From Haemophilus haemolyticus M19501 (GTDB taxonomy: Bacteria; Pseudomonadota; Gammaproteobacteria; Enterobacterales; Pasteurellaceae), in assembly GCF_000222025.1 (NCBI RefSeq), contig NZ_AFQO01000008.1, forward strand, positions 62,001-126,000: DNA of 64,000 nt. Direction: 5' to 3'. Every line of letters begins with the position of its first letter. Within the stretch, counting starts at the first letter, position 1. Positions 16,700 through 26,289 of the stretch are shown here, piece after piece. The position numbers and the translations under genes are program-made. The notes under the pieces are model-generated. The model was not told where the DNA came from. It saw nothing but the letters and a program-made list of their open reading frames with translations, and did not search any database.

Positions 16700-19600
16700 T
16701 AAAACACCCCGTCTAATTCTGTGATTAATTCAACGCTTGGACGATCATAAAATACGCCAGATTGTGGCTCTCCGTTCATTCCACGTAAGAAAAGATAAAA
16801 TACCCCGCCGAAATCTCGTGCATAATCGTAATGAGGCACAACGCTTTGTAAATAACGGTGTAATGCCAGCGTATAAATTAAATATTGCCAATCATAGTGA
16901 CTGTGTAACATTTCTTTTTTCAATGCCTCTTGATTGTAATCAGCAAGGGTTGAACCTAAGAAATTAGATTTATAATCAACAAGATAATATTTCCCATTAT
17001 GGCGGAAAACTAAGTCAATTGAACCTCTCACCATGCCCTGAATTTGTTCAAATTGAAGTGGCTCGCTTGACAAATGATGATGGGCTTTCAACGCGTGATT
17101 AAACGCTTCAACATCAAAATGTTCCCGAATAGCCAGATAAAATGGCATTTCTTTAATGCAATCTTTATTTGCCAAATCAGCTAATGCTATTCCTATTTCA
17201 TGAGAAAGTGGCGTATGTGAAATCTGTTGTAGCCAATTTTGTAGCGGTTCTATAAAGGTTTCATCTAACTGTAAGGATTGTCTTAATTTGTCAATTTCTT
17301 CTGTATTTGCCAAGTCAGAAAAATAGTAATTTTCAAAATGACGATGCAATGCCGTCCCGACTTGTTTACCTCTTGGTAAATCTAAAATGTTTGATTTATT
17401 TTCGTTTAAAAGTGCGGTAGACATTTCAATAGCATTTTGGCTATCGTAATCTTTTGCGTCATCAAAAACAGCGTGTTTTTTACCCGCACTTTCAGTAAAA
17501 TAATTTTGTCTGCGATGTGCTTGTTCAATTGAAGTAAAACTGGTTATTCGCCAATCTTGCTCAATATTGCCCGTAAATTCTGCGGCTTTAAGCTCATCAT
17601 TTTTTGTATTGATTGATAAAGCCGGAAAAGCCTCTAGATTTGACTTAGTGCAGATGTCCACATTATCTTGCATTTTTTCTTTAAAGGTTTGCAACAATGT
17701 TTCGGTATTTTTAGAATCTGACAAATTTATTTCTTTGCCTATTTCGCCTTGGCTTAATACATAATGTAAGGCATTCCATTTTTTATCAAATTGACTAGGC
17801 AAAGCGAATGCCATTTGATATTTGGCACGCGTTAAAGCCACATAAAGTAAACGTAACTCTTCCGCAAACGTTTCTTCATAAAGTGCGTTTAAATTACGAT
17901 TTTCCATATCCCATAAGGTTTCATCTCGTTCTTTAGAATAATAAATATTAATGTCTTTTTTACTTGGATCTTTGCTCGGCACAGCTAAAAATGGTAGCCA
18001 AACTAAATCGTATTCTAAGCCTTTAGATTTATGGATTGTCACTATTTTTACCAACTGACGTTCACTTTCTAAACGAATTTGAGCCTCTTGACGACCTTCG
18101 CCTTGAATTTGTTTTTCAAACCAACTGAGCAATGCCGCTTCACTTTCGTGTAGCGTGGCAGCTTGTTGTAAAATTTCTGCCAAATGTAGGAAATCCGTTA
18201 AATCTCGCTCGCCCGTGGCTTGACTTAATAATCGCTCTGAAATGCCTTGCTCCAATAAAATTTGATGTAGCATTGCCAATATTCCTTGGCGTTGCCAAGT
18301 TTGTTGATATTGAGCAAAGCTATCTGCCCAACGTTGCCAGTCTGCCTCATTTTGCTGAATTTGATGAATATCTGCTGTATTTAAGCCAAAAAGTGCAGTC
18401 GCAATTGCGTTCAAAATTAGACGTTCTGCCACATTCAAACAGGCTTTTAGCACCCAAGCTAATTCTTTCGCAACATTGCTATCAAATACGCTATTTTGAT
18501 CAGAAAGATAAACTGACGCGATCCCCAATTTTTGCAATTCATTTTTTACTAAAGCCGCTTCATTTTTATCACGCACCAATACGGCAATATTCGCCGCTTG
18601 CACTGTTTTACAAGTATCTTCATTTTGAAAAACTGCCTGATTTTCTGCCGCACTTTTTAGCCAATGTTGAATAGAAATAGCACATATTTTTGCCATTTCA
18701 GTTTTATTCACTTTGTCACTTTCTGTCAGATAAAAACGATAAGCTGGTTCGGCTTTGCCATTTAAATAAAATCGCAGATGATCATCACGAGAATCAACAG
18801 CAGTAAAGTTAATATTTTGATAAATAAATGGCAATTGAGGAAAATCAAATAAAGCATTCACACCATCAACCAAATGCTTCTCTGACCGATAATTTTTAGT
18901 GAGTTCAAAGCGAGATTGAGCTTCGTCTGAGGCTTTTAGATAAGTAAAAATATCTGCACCACGGAAACGATAAATCGCCTGCTTCGGATCGCCAATCATA
19001 ATAAAACCAGTATTTTTTTCGGGATTATCACGATAAATTTTTGAAAAAATAGCGTACTGTTGTGAATCCGTATCCTGAAATTCATCAATCATCGCAAAAG
19101 GATATTGGAAACGAATCATTTCCGCTAATTCATCTCCTTGCAAACCTTGCAAGGCTTCGCAAAGCAAACGCAATAAATCATCAAAGGATTTTTCTTGATG
19201 ATTAAGTTTATAGTCTAAAAGTTTTTGTTGTAGCCCTTGGTGATAATGATAAAGAGTGAGTTTGCTTAGTAAATCTGGTGTCATTAAGGCATTAACACGC
19301 TTTTCAAGCTCTGCAAAAATCGGGGAATAAAAAGGCGTTGCGGGTTTTTTATCTTTATTTTTATCAGTTTGTTCTTCGTAATTTTTCTCAATAGATGATT
19401 GTAGGAAATAGTCTTTCAATGTGGTATTAATTTGATAATCTCTAGGATTATTTGACCATTGATTGATTTTATTAATCCAATCCCCTAAACGCTTTACTTG
19501 GTATTTTTTACGATTTAACGATTTCAACTGATCTTTTGGATAATCTTTCTCCAGTTCATTGGTAATAATCGCTGAAATTTCATCCGCACTTTCTAACCAA

Positions 19601-20334
19601 AATGCCTTTAATTCATTCAATGCTTTTTGATAACCACCAAGATATTGCGGTAAAAAGATTTGTATTGGTACAGATAACGCCTGTTTATTTTCAATCTCCA
19701 CCTGCAAATCTTTACCTAAATCCGCTTTCAACAAAGACAACACATTTGCTGGCGATACTAATTCTGTCGCGATAAAATTCGCAGATTCAAAATCCAACGG
19801 ATAAAAATGCTCTCGCCAAAATTCATTAGCAAAACGAGCTAACAAATCAGATTGATCTTTAATTAATTCTAAATTGAAGTGAATGCCAGAATGGAAAGCA
19901 TATTGCATCAACATACGGCGACAAAAACCGTGAATGGTATAAATCGCCGCCAAATCCATATTTTGCTCAGCTAATTTTAAGCGATGAATTGCCTCAAAAA
20001 TGTTTAAATTATCACAAAGTGTGGTAAGAAATTCATCATTTTTAAATGCGGATTTATCTTGGGTTTCTGCAAAGGCTGTGAGTTTATGAATCGCATCTGT
20101 TATACGCTCACGAATTTTTTTCTTAAGTTCTTCTGTCGCCATTTCCGTAAAGGTTACCACCAGAATTTCTTCCACATTTAACGGACGAGAAAAGTTATTT
20201 TCTCCAGCCTTTAATAAAAGTCGGAGATATAAAGAACCAATAGTATATGTTTTCCCTGTACCAGCAGATGCTTCGATTAAGCTAATTTGATTTAAAGGCA
20301 ATGTGATGGGATTCAGTGGGATTGTTTCGGACAT
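16699..20334 (-). CDS. recB: Exonuclease V beta subunit RecB
   Basis: This 1,211-residue 3'-to-5' UvrD-type helicase-nuclease matches the family length of ~1,180. Helicase motifs include EASAGTGKTYT (Walker A), MIDEFQDTD (motif II), a GDPKQAIYRFRGAD segment and TIHKSKGLEYDLVW. The C-terminal nuclease domain shows GSIDLVF and LVDYKSNFLG with the catalytic Asp and Lys. The gene has one exact USS but at least six single-mismatch ones. recB is normally next to rplT in strain Rd (from memory). Here a three-gene cassette intervenes. Confidence 0.97.
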   Translation of the reverse strand: MSETIPLNPITLPLNQISLIEASAGTGKTYTIGSLYLRLLLKAGENNFSRPLNVEEILVVTFTEMATEELKKKIRERITDAIHKLTAFAETQDKSAFKNDEFLTTLCDNLNIFEAIHRLKLAEQNMDLAAIYTIHGFCRRMLMQYAFHSGIHFNLELIKDQSDLLARFANEFWREHFYPLDFESANFIATELVSPANVLSLLKADLGKDLQVEIENKQALSVPIQIFLPQYLGGYQKALNELKAFWLESADEISAIITNELEKDYPKDQLKSLNRKKYQVKRLGDWINKINQWSNNPRDYQINTTLKDYFLQSSIEKNYEEQTDKNKDKKPATPFYSPIFAELEKRVNALMTPDLLSKLTLYHYHQGLQQKLLDYKLNHQEKSFDDLLRLLCEALQGLQGDELAEMIRFQYPFAMIDEFQDTDSQQYAIFSKIYRDNPEKNTGFIMIGDPKQAIYRFRGADIFTYLKASDEAQSRFELTKNYRSEKHLVDGVNALFDFPQLPFIYQNINFTAVDSRDDHLRFYLNGKAEPAYRFYLTESDKVNKTEMAKICAISIQHWLKSAAENQAVFQNEDTCKTVQAANIAVLVRDKNEAALVKNELQKLGIASVYLSDQNSVFDSNVAKELAWVLKACLNVAERLILNAIATALFGLNTADIHQIQQNEADWQRWADSFAQYQQTWQRQGILAMLHQILLEQGISERLLSQATGERDLTDFLHLAEILQQAATLHESEAALLSWFEKQIQGEGRQEAQIRLESERQLVKIVTIHKSKGLEYDLVWLPFLAVPSKDPSKKDINIYYSKERDETLWDMENRNLNALYEETFAEELRLLYVALTRAKYQMAFALPSQFDKKWNALHYVLSQGEIGKEINLSDSKNTETLLQTFKEKMQDNVDICTKSNLEAFPALSINTKNDELKAAEFTGNIEQDWRITSFTSIEQAHRRQNYFTESAGKKHAVFDDAKDYDSQNAIEMSTALLNENKSNILDLPRGKQVGTALHRHFENYYFSDLANTEEIDKLRQSLQLDETFIEPLQNWLQQISHTPLSHEIGIALADLANKDCIKEMPFYLAIREHFDVEAFNHALKAHHHLSSEPLQFEQIQGMVRGSIDLVFRHNGKYYLVDYKSNFLGSTLADYNQEALKKEMLHSHYDWQYLIYTLALHRYLQSVVPHYDYARDFGGVFYLFLRGMNGEPQSGVFYDRPSVELITELDGVF

Positions 20335-20390
20335 AGATTTTAACAGATGAGAACTAATGGCATTATTTTACAAAATTTGAAGTTAAAAAT

Positions 20391-20418
20391 GCAAAAAAGA
20401 CGCTTTTCAGCGTCTTAA
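20391..20418 (-). terminator. Terminator of the Sel1 gene, a copy of the rplT terminator
   Basis: AAGACGC / GCGTCTT with loop TTTTCA and an A6 flank (a T6 run on the minus strand). The 16-base core GACGCTTTTCAGCGTC is identical to the core of the rplT terminator at 22391-22417. Confidence 0.85.
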
Positions 20419-20470
20419 TAAATTTACTTTTTATAAAGTATTTATACAAATTTTAAGGAAAGTTAATCTA

Positions 20471-21055
20471 TTACTTATTCTTATTTAGATAATTATATAC
20501 TTCACAAGCTTCTTTTAAGCCATTATTACAGGCTTGCTTAAAAAATTTCTTTGCTTTTACTTTATCTCGCTTTATCTCAAATCTCTCTGCTTTACTAGAA
20601 TCTAAATAAATTGTACCTAACTTAGCTTGAGCAGCAGGGTTACCTTGCTCAGCTAATTTTTCATACAATTTCATTGCCTCAGCATAATTTGCTGTCATAC
20701 TCTCATAAATAACAGCTAAGTTTAACTGAGCATCTACGTGCCCCTGTTTAGCTGCTTTTTTATACCATTTAATACTTTCTAGTAAAACCTTACTTTTATT
20801 AGAATCTAAGAGAATCATAGGATCCTTTTGAAACATTAAGTGATACATCAAACCTAAATTAAATTGAGCTGATACGTTACCTTGTTCAGCCAAAGGTTCC
20901 CAAAGTTTCAAAGCTGTTTGGTAGTCTTCTTTTTCAAGAGCTTCAATACCTTGCTGTAATTGCTGTTCTGTTAAATCAGCCCAAGCAGTAGATTGAAAAG
21001 AAAAAATTAAAGTACCTAAAAGTACAGTGGTAAGAAATGTTTTTGTGAATTTCAT
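20471..21055 (-). CDS. Secreted Sel1-repeat protein (long paralogue)
   Basis: The 194-residue product has a signal peptide ending STAWA-D and about four Sel1-like (SLR) repeats. The repeat pattern is seen as A-L-K-L-W-E-P-L-A-E-Q-G-N, then A-Q-F-N-L-G, with later copies at AAKQGHVDAQLNLA, LAEQGNPAAQAKLG and ACNNGLKEACE. SLR proteins are alpha-helical scaffolds for protein binding, and periplasmic ones occur as adaptors or immunity proteins. It is a paralogue of the short Sel1 gene at 21796. It has its own upstream hairpin and terminator. Its role is unknown. Confidence 0.85.
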   Translation of the reverse strand: MKFTKTFLTTVLLGTLIFSFQSTAWADLTEQQLQQGIEALEKEDYQTALKLWEPLAEQGNVSAQFNLGLMYHLMFQKDPMILLDSNKSKVLLESIKWYKKAAKQGHVDAQLNLAVIYESMTANYAEAMKLYEKLAEQGNPAAQAKLGTIYLDSSKAERFEIKRDKVKAKKFFKQACNNGLKEACEVYNYLNKNK

Positions 21056-21101
21056 ATATAACCTTTAAATATATTAAAAAATAAATTATTTGGTAAAATA
21101 T

Positions 21102-21135
21102 TTTATTGGTATCTCTGTAAAGAAATACCAATAAA
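21102..21135 (-). promoter_or_regulatory. Hairpin upstream of the long Sel1 gene
   Basis: This 14-bp stem with one mismatch and loop TGTAAA shares the core TATCTCTGTAAAGA with the hairpin upstream of the other Sel1 gene. It lies 47-80 bp before the start codon. On the transcribed strand no T run follows, so it is more likely an operator or leader structure than a terminator. Confidence 0.5.
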
Positions 21136-21201
21136 CTGTAAGAATAAAAATCATTATGGTCCAAAAACGAATTTTATTCAGATAATATTTTCCTGTAGTT
21201 A

Positions 21202-21783
21202 TTAAGTTTCCTTTAATCCTTCAAATCCTACCCCTTTTAATAAAATACGAGTAACATTTTTATTAAGAGATTCAGCTCTTCCTTTAAAGCCTCGCATATC
21301 GCCAAAAGGTGTAAAGCCTGCAATAGTTGCTATTTCTTGATTCATTAATCTCGCATATTCAAAACAATCAATAATTGCGTCTCGTAAATCATCATCTTTA
21401 ACTTTTTTACCGTGTACGACACGATCTCGTATGTTTTCAGCTTTTTTAAGCTGTTTACTGATATTTTCAGGCAATGGACATCCAAAAATATTATTGTAAA
21501 TTTTTCCAAAATCATTTCGCTTTAAATGATGATAATTGATAATGCTTGTTGTTACTTCTGCTTCAGCCCCTAAACACTTCACTGATCCGCCATAAAGTAA
21601 TCTATTTTGTCCTTGTTCAATTTTTAAGAAAAGATAGGCTATGACAATTTCATATTCATAATCATCATTAATCAACTTTGGAATATGTCCGAAATATTTT
21701 CGAATATTTTCTGGTAAAGCTTGGTATTTAGTTAATATACCCTTATAGCTTTTTACTTCTTTTTTAGTATTTTCAATCTTCAT
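21202..21783 (-). CDS. Putative HEPN-domain protein between two Sel1 genes
   Basis: The 193-residue protein has no signal peptide. It contains NIRDRVVHGKK, in which Arg119 and His124 form the R-x4-H motif typical of HEPN RNases. The motif follows an alpha-helical segment, as expected for that fold. HEPN proteins often cleave RNA in toxin-antitoxin and anti-phage systems. The start is preceded by GGAG and lies 12 bp after the short Sel1 gene, so those two are cotranscribed. I do not recognise a closer family, and the HEPN call rests on the motif and its helical setting. Confidence 0.5.
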   Translation of the reverse strand: MKIENTKKEVKSYKGILTKYQALPENIRKYFGHIPKLINDDYEYEIVIAYLFLKIEQGQNRLLYGGSVKCLGAEAEVTTSIINYHHLKRNDFGKIYNNIFGCPLPENISKQLKKAENIRDRVVHGKKVKDDDLRDAIIDCFEYARLMNQEIATIAGFTPFGDMRGFKGRAESLNKNVTRILLKGVGFEGLKET

Positions 21784-21795
21784 AAATAATCTCCA

Positions 21796-22107
21796 CTATT
21801 GCAAATGTTTGCAAGCTTTTTGATAACCGTTATCACAAGCCTTACGGAACCATTTGTTAGCAGTAGAAATATTACTTTTTACCCCCATTCCTCCGGCATA
21901 CATAAGACCTAAAAGATATTGGCTATCTGTATGTCCCTGTTTAGCCAAAGGCTGAAGAAGTTTAAGGGCTGTTTCATAGTCATTTTTTTCAGCGGCTTTA
22001 AGAGCTTGTTGAAATTGACTTGTGGTATCTGCCCAAGCAGTAGATTGAAAAGAAAAAATTGAAGTAGCTAACAATGCGCTAGTGAGAAGTGTTTTTGTCA
22101 GTTTCAT
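21796..22107 (-). CDS. Secreted Sel1-repeat protein (short paralogue)
   Basis: The 103-residue product has a signal peptide nearly identical to that of the long paralogue (IFSFQSTAWAD) and two Sel1-type repeats, DYETALKLLQPLAKQGHTDSQYLLGLMY and NISTANKWFRKACDNGYQKACK. It is the first gene of the cassette and precedes the HEPN-type gene by 12 bp. The shared signal peptide, repeats and upstream hairpin show that the two Sel1 genes arose by duplication. Confidence 0.85.
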   Translation of the reverse strand: MKLTKTLLTSALLATSIFSFQSTAWADTTSQFQQALKAAEKNDYETALKLLQPLAKQGHTDSQYLLGLMYAGGMGVKSNISTANKWFRKACDNGYQKACKHLQ

Positions 22108-22167
22108 AACATACCTATTAATTAACCTTAATTGAAATACTAAACTTTTTTGTTTAGCAAGATGTTT

Positions 22168-22197
22168 TGTTGTTATCTCTGTAAAGAGATAACAACA
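22168..22197 (-). promoter_or_regulatory. Hairpin upstream of the short Sel1 gene
   Basis: A perfect 12-bp stem (TGTTGTTATCTC and its complement) closes on loop TGTAAA, the same core as the hairpin at 21102-21135. A second small palindrome, CTAAAC-N6-GTTTAG, lies at 22140-22157. The 22108-22444 stretch holds no gene, only these structures and the rplT terminator. Confidence 0.5.
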
Positions 22198-22390
22198 CCC
22201 AGTATACTGGGTGCGAAAAGGTTAAAAATTAAACTTTAAATAACTAACAAAAATGCTTTTTTCTTATTTATATTTAATCATTTAAAAAATAGAAATAGGC
22301 TAAAAAACACACACTGGTTTTAGGAGGACAATTTAGCGAAATTATCAATTTAGAATGTATAGAAAAGATAGACTTATCTATCATAATAAT

Positions 22391-22417
22391 GAAAAAAGGA
22401 CGCTTTTCAGCGTCCTA
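22391..22417 (-). terminator. Terminator of infC-rpmI-rplT
   Basis: GGACGC / GCGTCC with loop TTTTCA and a T6 run on the minus strand, directly after rplT. It shares its core with the terminator at 20391-20418. Confidence 0.88.
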
Positions 22418-22444
22418 ATTCTTCTTTATCTAAACTTTAAAAAA

Positions 22445-22801
<357 letters not shown>

Positions 22802-22863
22802 TTAATCTCCTATGTAATATTTTTCTAAAATGAACTAATCGTACGTTTTGCTTAAATAACGGC

Positions 22864-23061
22864 TTATGCGTATGGTAAGCAAGCTACTACTAAAACTTGG
22901 TCTGCTTTCGCAACCATTGATTTATGACGTAAATGACGTTTACGTTTAGTTGTTTTTTTAGTCAAAATATGACGTAAGTGAGATTGTTTACGCTTGAAAC
23001 CACCAGAAGCAGTTTTTTTGAAGCGCTTCGCTGCGCCGCGTACTGTTTTGATTTTAGGCAT
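22864..23061 (-). CDS. rpmI: 50S ribosomal protein L35
   Basis: This 65-residue basic protein starts at [17 protein letters not shown], the family's usual N-terminus, so the longer upstream in-frame extension is rejected. It lies between infC and rplT in the standard order. Its ~210-bp upstream leader is structured and probably carries the L20 operator. Confidence 0.97.
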
Positions 23062-23271
23062 TGTTAAAATAACTCCGCATTTTTCGTTTAAAACAACATA
23101 ATCAGGCGAACTTAAAAAGTTACTTGGAAGCACTGATCATTTCCATCATAAGGCAAATTAAATTGCCTTTTCAAAAGCAGTTAGGCTGCGTAGTGTGCCC
23201 AACGTGCAGTTGTCTTTTCATTTAAGTCAAACTTAAACAAAAAGATTTGCTGAGAAATCTCAGCAAAATTC
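23062..23271 (-). promoter_or_regulatory. Structured leader of rpmI-rplT with a hairpin terminator
   Basis: The infC-rpmI gap contains a perfect 10-bp stem TTTGCTGAGA / TCTCAGCAAA (23246-23267) followed on the minus strand by TCTTTTTG, and a second hairpin (AAGGCAA / TTGCCTT, near 23150-23168). By analogy with E. coli this is the likely site of L20 autogenous repression, with partial termination after infC. Confidence 0.6.
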
Positions 23272-23817
23272 TTATTTTTTCTTCGGTGCTAACACCATTA
23301 CAGCCTGACGGCCTTCTAATTTACCTGGTGCAGATTCAACGACAGAAATTTCAGCTAAATCATTTTTTACGCGCTCTAACACATCAAAACCAATGTCTTG
23401 GTGAGCCATTTCACGACCGCGGAAACGCACAGTAATTTTCGCTTTGTCACCGTCTTCTAAGAAACGGATTAAGCTACGTAATTTAACTTGATAGTCACCT
23501 TCGTCTGTGCCTGGACGGAATTTAATTTCCTTAACTTGCACAACTTTTTGTTTTTTCTTTTGTTCTTTAGCGGTTTTACTTTTCTCGTAAAGGAATTTAC
23601 CGTAGTTCATAATGCGGCAAACCGGAGGCTCTGCATTTGGGCTAATTTCAACAAGATCAAACTCTGCTTGTTCTGCCATTTCTAGGGCTTGTTGAATAGA
23701 AACAATCCCTGCTTGTTCACCATCTTGGTCAATTAAACGAACTTCTTTTACACGAATCTCTTCATTGATACGGTTTGGGCGATTTACTGCCGGCGCTTTT
23801 TTTACGGTTTTAATAAT
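23272..23817 (-). CDS. infC: Translation initiation factor IF-3
   Basis: The 181-residue factor prevents 30S-50S joining and checks the start codon. It shows the N-domain [11 protein letters not shown], the signature [16 protein letters not shown] and the C-domain [11 protein letters not shown], and it ends LAPKKK. The start is a rare ATT at 23817, preceded by GAAGGA, as in E. coli. IF-3 discriminates against such starts and so limits its own synthesis. An ATG-only reading would begin at 23679 and lose the N-domain. A second ATT follows immediately, so the start is uncertain by one codon. Confidence 0.94.
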   Translation of the reverse strand: MIKTVKKAPAVNRPNRINEEIRVKEVRLIDQDGEQAGIVSIQQALEMAEQAEFDLVEISPNAEPPVCRIMNYGKFLYEKSKTAKEQKKKQKVVQVKEIKFRPGTDEGDYQVKLRSLIRFLEDGDKAKITVRFRGREMAHQDIGFDVLERVKNDLAEISVVESAPGKLEGRQAVMVLAPKKK

Positions 23818-23946
23818 CGTATTCCTTCTATTGGTTAATAGTAAAAATCTTTTCGCTAAAAATAAAAGATTTCAAATTTATTGCCCGCAAGGAACGAGCA
23901 AAATCCCGCGAATTCTATAGTATTCACACCACTTATGCAACAAAAT

Positions 23947-24759
23947 TTAGCCTTTAAGCGAAATTTCTACGCTTAAACTTTCGCCAAATTCAAGCAAGTG
24001 ATGAATGCGAGCAGTTTCTAAGCACAACATCGTTTGATAGCCAGTTTCACTCATTCCACTCATCTTTTTATGCCAAGGATTCCAAAGAACAAATTGGCTT
24101 GCATTATGATGATGCAGTGCAATCGTACGATTGAAAATTTTATCTACGATCTGATTCTGCATTTTTTCTGCGGAATAAATACAATCAACATTTTCAGAAA
24201 TGTGACGCGGTGACGGAACATTTTCTTGTTGTTGGTTTAAGCTATTAAAACAAGTTTCAGGTAAACCTTGTACTTCCACTTGATTAATATCCCCAATATT
24301 AAAATAGGTATGTAATGCTGCTTGGGCTGGTTCTTCGCCATAATGGGTAAAAGTTAAATGACATTTATCTGTAAATACCATTGAGACTTTAGCTTCGATA
24401 ATATTTAAATCAGAAAACAACTCAAATTCTAACCGCACTTTATGGGCTGAAATATCATAATGGCTTAACTGCCATAAACGAATACGAGCTGTGCCGTGCG
24501 CAGGTTGTTTTACGCCACCAAACCAAGGATAACAAATCGGTATGCCACCACGAATAGCATTGCCATTTTCGAAGGGTTCTACTTCACTTAACCATAATAC
24601 ATCTTGCTTCGCATTTTGCGGTTTCCAACTAATAAGCTGTGCCCCTTGTAAGGAAATTTTTGCTGTTCCAACAGCATGTTTTAAGTGAAGAACTGGGAGG
24701 TTGTTATGTTGAACAAGATTAAGCTCTGGTGTCAGTGTTTTTAGTAATGTTGTTTTCAT
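23947..24759 (-). CDS. D-hexose-6-phosphate mutarotase (YeaD-like)
   Basis: This 270-residue member of the galactose mutarotase-like fold has the motif GGIPICYPWFG, a catalytic His in ALHTYF, and a Glu near SVEISLKG. It interconverts anomers of glucose-6-phosphate. It precedes infC on the same strand with ~130 bp between and follows the sulfatase-symporter pair. The exact sugar is uncertain. Confidence 0.85.
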   Translation of the reverse strand: MKTTLLKTLTPELNLVQHNNLPVLHLKHAVGTAKISLQGAQLISWKPQNAKQDVLWLSEVEPFENGNAIRGGIPICYPWFGGVKQPAHGTARIRLWQLSHYDISAHKVRLEFELFSDLNIIEAKVSMVFTDKCHLTFTHYGEEPAQAALHTYFNIGDINQVEVQGLPETCFNSLNQQQENVPSPRHISENVDCIYSAEKMQNQIVDKIFNRTIALHHHNASQFVLWNPWHKKMSGMSETGYQTMLCLETARIHHLLEFGESLSVEISLKG

Positions 24760-24805
24760 GTGTATTCCTGTGGTTTTAAAAGATAAATAAGGCGTAGAGA
24801 TAACA

Positions 24806-24828
24806 AAGGGCGTATCAGATACGCCCTT
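24806..24828 (-). terminator. Possible terminator of the sulfatase operon
   Basis: AAGGGCGTATC pairs with GATACGCCCTT between the sulfatase stop and the mutarotase gene. The following T run is weak. Confidence 0.5.
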
Positions 24829-24843
24829 AATCTACGACTTTGG

Positions 24844-26289
24844 TTAAATTTCGTCAATAATTCGATAAACCCAATTTTCCAGTGGGTCATTCAGACGTTT
24901 CATCTCTGCGCGCATTTCTTCCAACATCTCTTTTTTGATGCTGTTATATTGTGAATCATAGAATAAATTATGCATTTCTTCCGGATCGTTACGGATGTTG
25001 TAAAGTTCGCAAACATCAGTCGCATTAAATACGAGTTTGTAATCTTTACGACGCCACATACGTTGTTCAAAATACACAAAATGCCCCGCAAGCTGACCAA
25101 GCACACCTTTTCTTTGGTTATCTTGGTGTTGACGCATAATCGGGAGAATACTCTGCCCTTCAAAACTTTCAGGAACTTTTTGATTAGCTAAATCAAAAAC
25201 TGTCGAGGTTAAGTCGTGAAGATAGACAAAGTTATCATCTTCTTGATTGACTCGGTCTGAATTTGGGTCTTTGATAATCATCGGAATGTTGTAGGTGGCA
25301 TCAAACATAAATTCACCTTTTTCAATCATTCGATGCGCGCCCATTGCATCGCCATGATCTGCGGTTGCCACTAAGAAAGTGCGGTCATAAAGACCGTTTT
25401 TTTCTAAGTAGTTAAATAATTCACCGATTGCATCGTCAATTAAGGTGATATAACCCCAGAATTTTGTGATGACCTCTTTCCAATGATCTTCGCTCGCCTC
25501 CCACATTCCCCACATTTTTGAAATTGTGCGAAAATGCCCTGGTTTACCCTCTAACGGTTTAAAGAAACTTTTATCAAGTACCACATCTTCTTTTCGATAC
25601 ATGGAATAATAAGGTTCTGGCACGATACAAGGAGTGTGAGGCCCCCAGAAGTTTATCCATGCAAAGAACGGCTTGCCTTCATCTAATGATTCTTGAATAT
25701 ATTTTTTCGCTTCATCAATAATGAAATAAGGGATGGTTTGATCTTTTGTGCCTGAGAGTAAACCGCAAAGTTCTTGTACCCTTAAATGCGGGTTATCACC
25801 AAAGTAGGCGCGGCTTACTTCTGGGATTTCATACCCCTTTTCTTCTAACCATTCTTTATAACGATTGGAATGTGTTGGCGGTTGGTTGAAGACTAAATTT
25901 TTATATACTCCACTACCGGGATAGCCATAACCATCAAAGTTATGGCCTTTAATCCCGTAATCTTCGGGTACGGATTTAGTACCTACGTGCCACTTTCCTA
26001 CAACATAAGTGTTATAGCCAGCCAATTTACCGATATTCGGTTTTTCTTGGCTAATTTCACCTGCACCGCCTTTTTCCCCATTTTTAATAATGCCGTGAGA
26101 CGACGGCATTAATCCGGTAAAAAGTGAAGTGCGTGCAGGACCGCAAACAGACGCTGGAGTGAAGGCGTTATTAAATCGAACGCCATCTTTTGCCAAACGA
26201 TCTAAATTCGGGGTTTTCACAATTTGGTGACCATAAGGTCCCAACATATCTTTACGAATTTGATCCAGTAGAATATAAATAATGTTCAT
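24844..26289 (-). CDS. YidJ-like sulfatase
   Basis: This 481-residue member of the alkaline phosphatase-like sulfatases has metal ligands near the start (LLDQIRKDMLG) and the activation motif SVCGPARTSL, where the Cys would be converted to formylglycine. GKWHVG and ATADHGDAMGAH supply further active-site residues. There is no signal peptide, so it acts in the cytoplasm on an imported sulfated compound. It is translationally coupled to the symporter gene upstream (TAATG overlap), the same pair as E. coli yidK-yidJ. The maturase is not in the window. Confidence 0.88.
   Translation of the reverse strand: MNIIYILLDQIRKDMLGPYGHQIVKTPNLDRLAKDGVRFNNAFTPASVCGPARTSLFTGLMPSSHGIIKNGEKGGAGEISQEKPNIGKLAGYNTYVVGKWHVGTKSVPEDYGIKGHNFDGYGYPGSGVYKNLVFNQPPTHSNRYKEWLEEKGYEIPEVSRAYFGDNPHLRVQELCGLLSGTKDQTIPYFIIDEAKKYIQESLDEGKPFFAWINFWGPHTPCIVPEPYYSMYRKEDVVLDKSFFKPLEGKPGHFRTISKMWGMWEASEDHWKEVITKFWGYITLIDDAIGELFNYLEKNGLYDRTFLVATADHGDAMGAHRMIEKGEFMFDATYNIPMIIKDPNSDRVNQEDDNFVYLHDLTSTVFDLANQKVPESFEGQSILPIMRQHQDNQRKGVLGQLAGHFVYFEQRMWRRKDYKLVFNATDVCELYNIRNDPEEMHNLFYDSQYNSIKKEMLEEMRAEMKRLNDPLENWVYRIIDEI

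Noticed and set aside
20976-21164. 62-residue hydrophobic frame overlapping the start of the long Sel1 gene
   Set aside because: It lies in a different frame of AT-rich leader DNA, spans the hairpin and has no ribosome-binding site.
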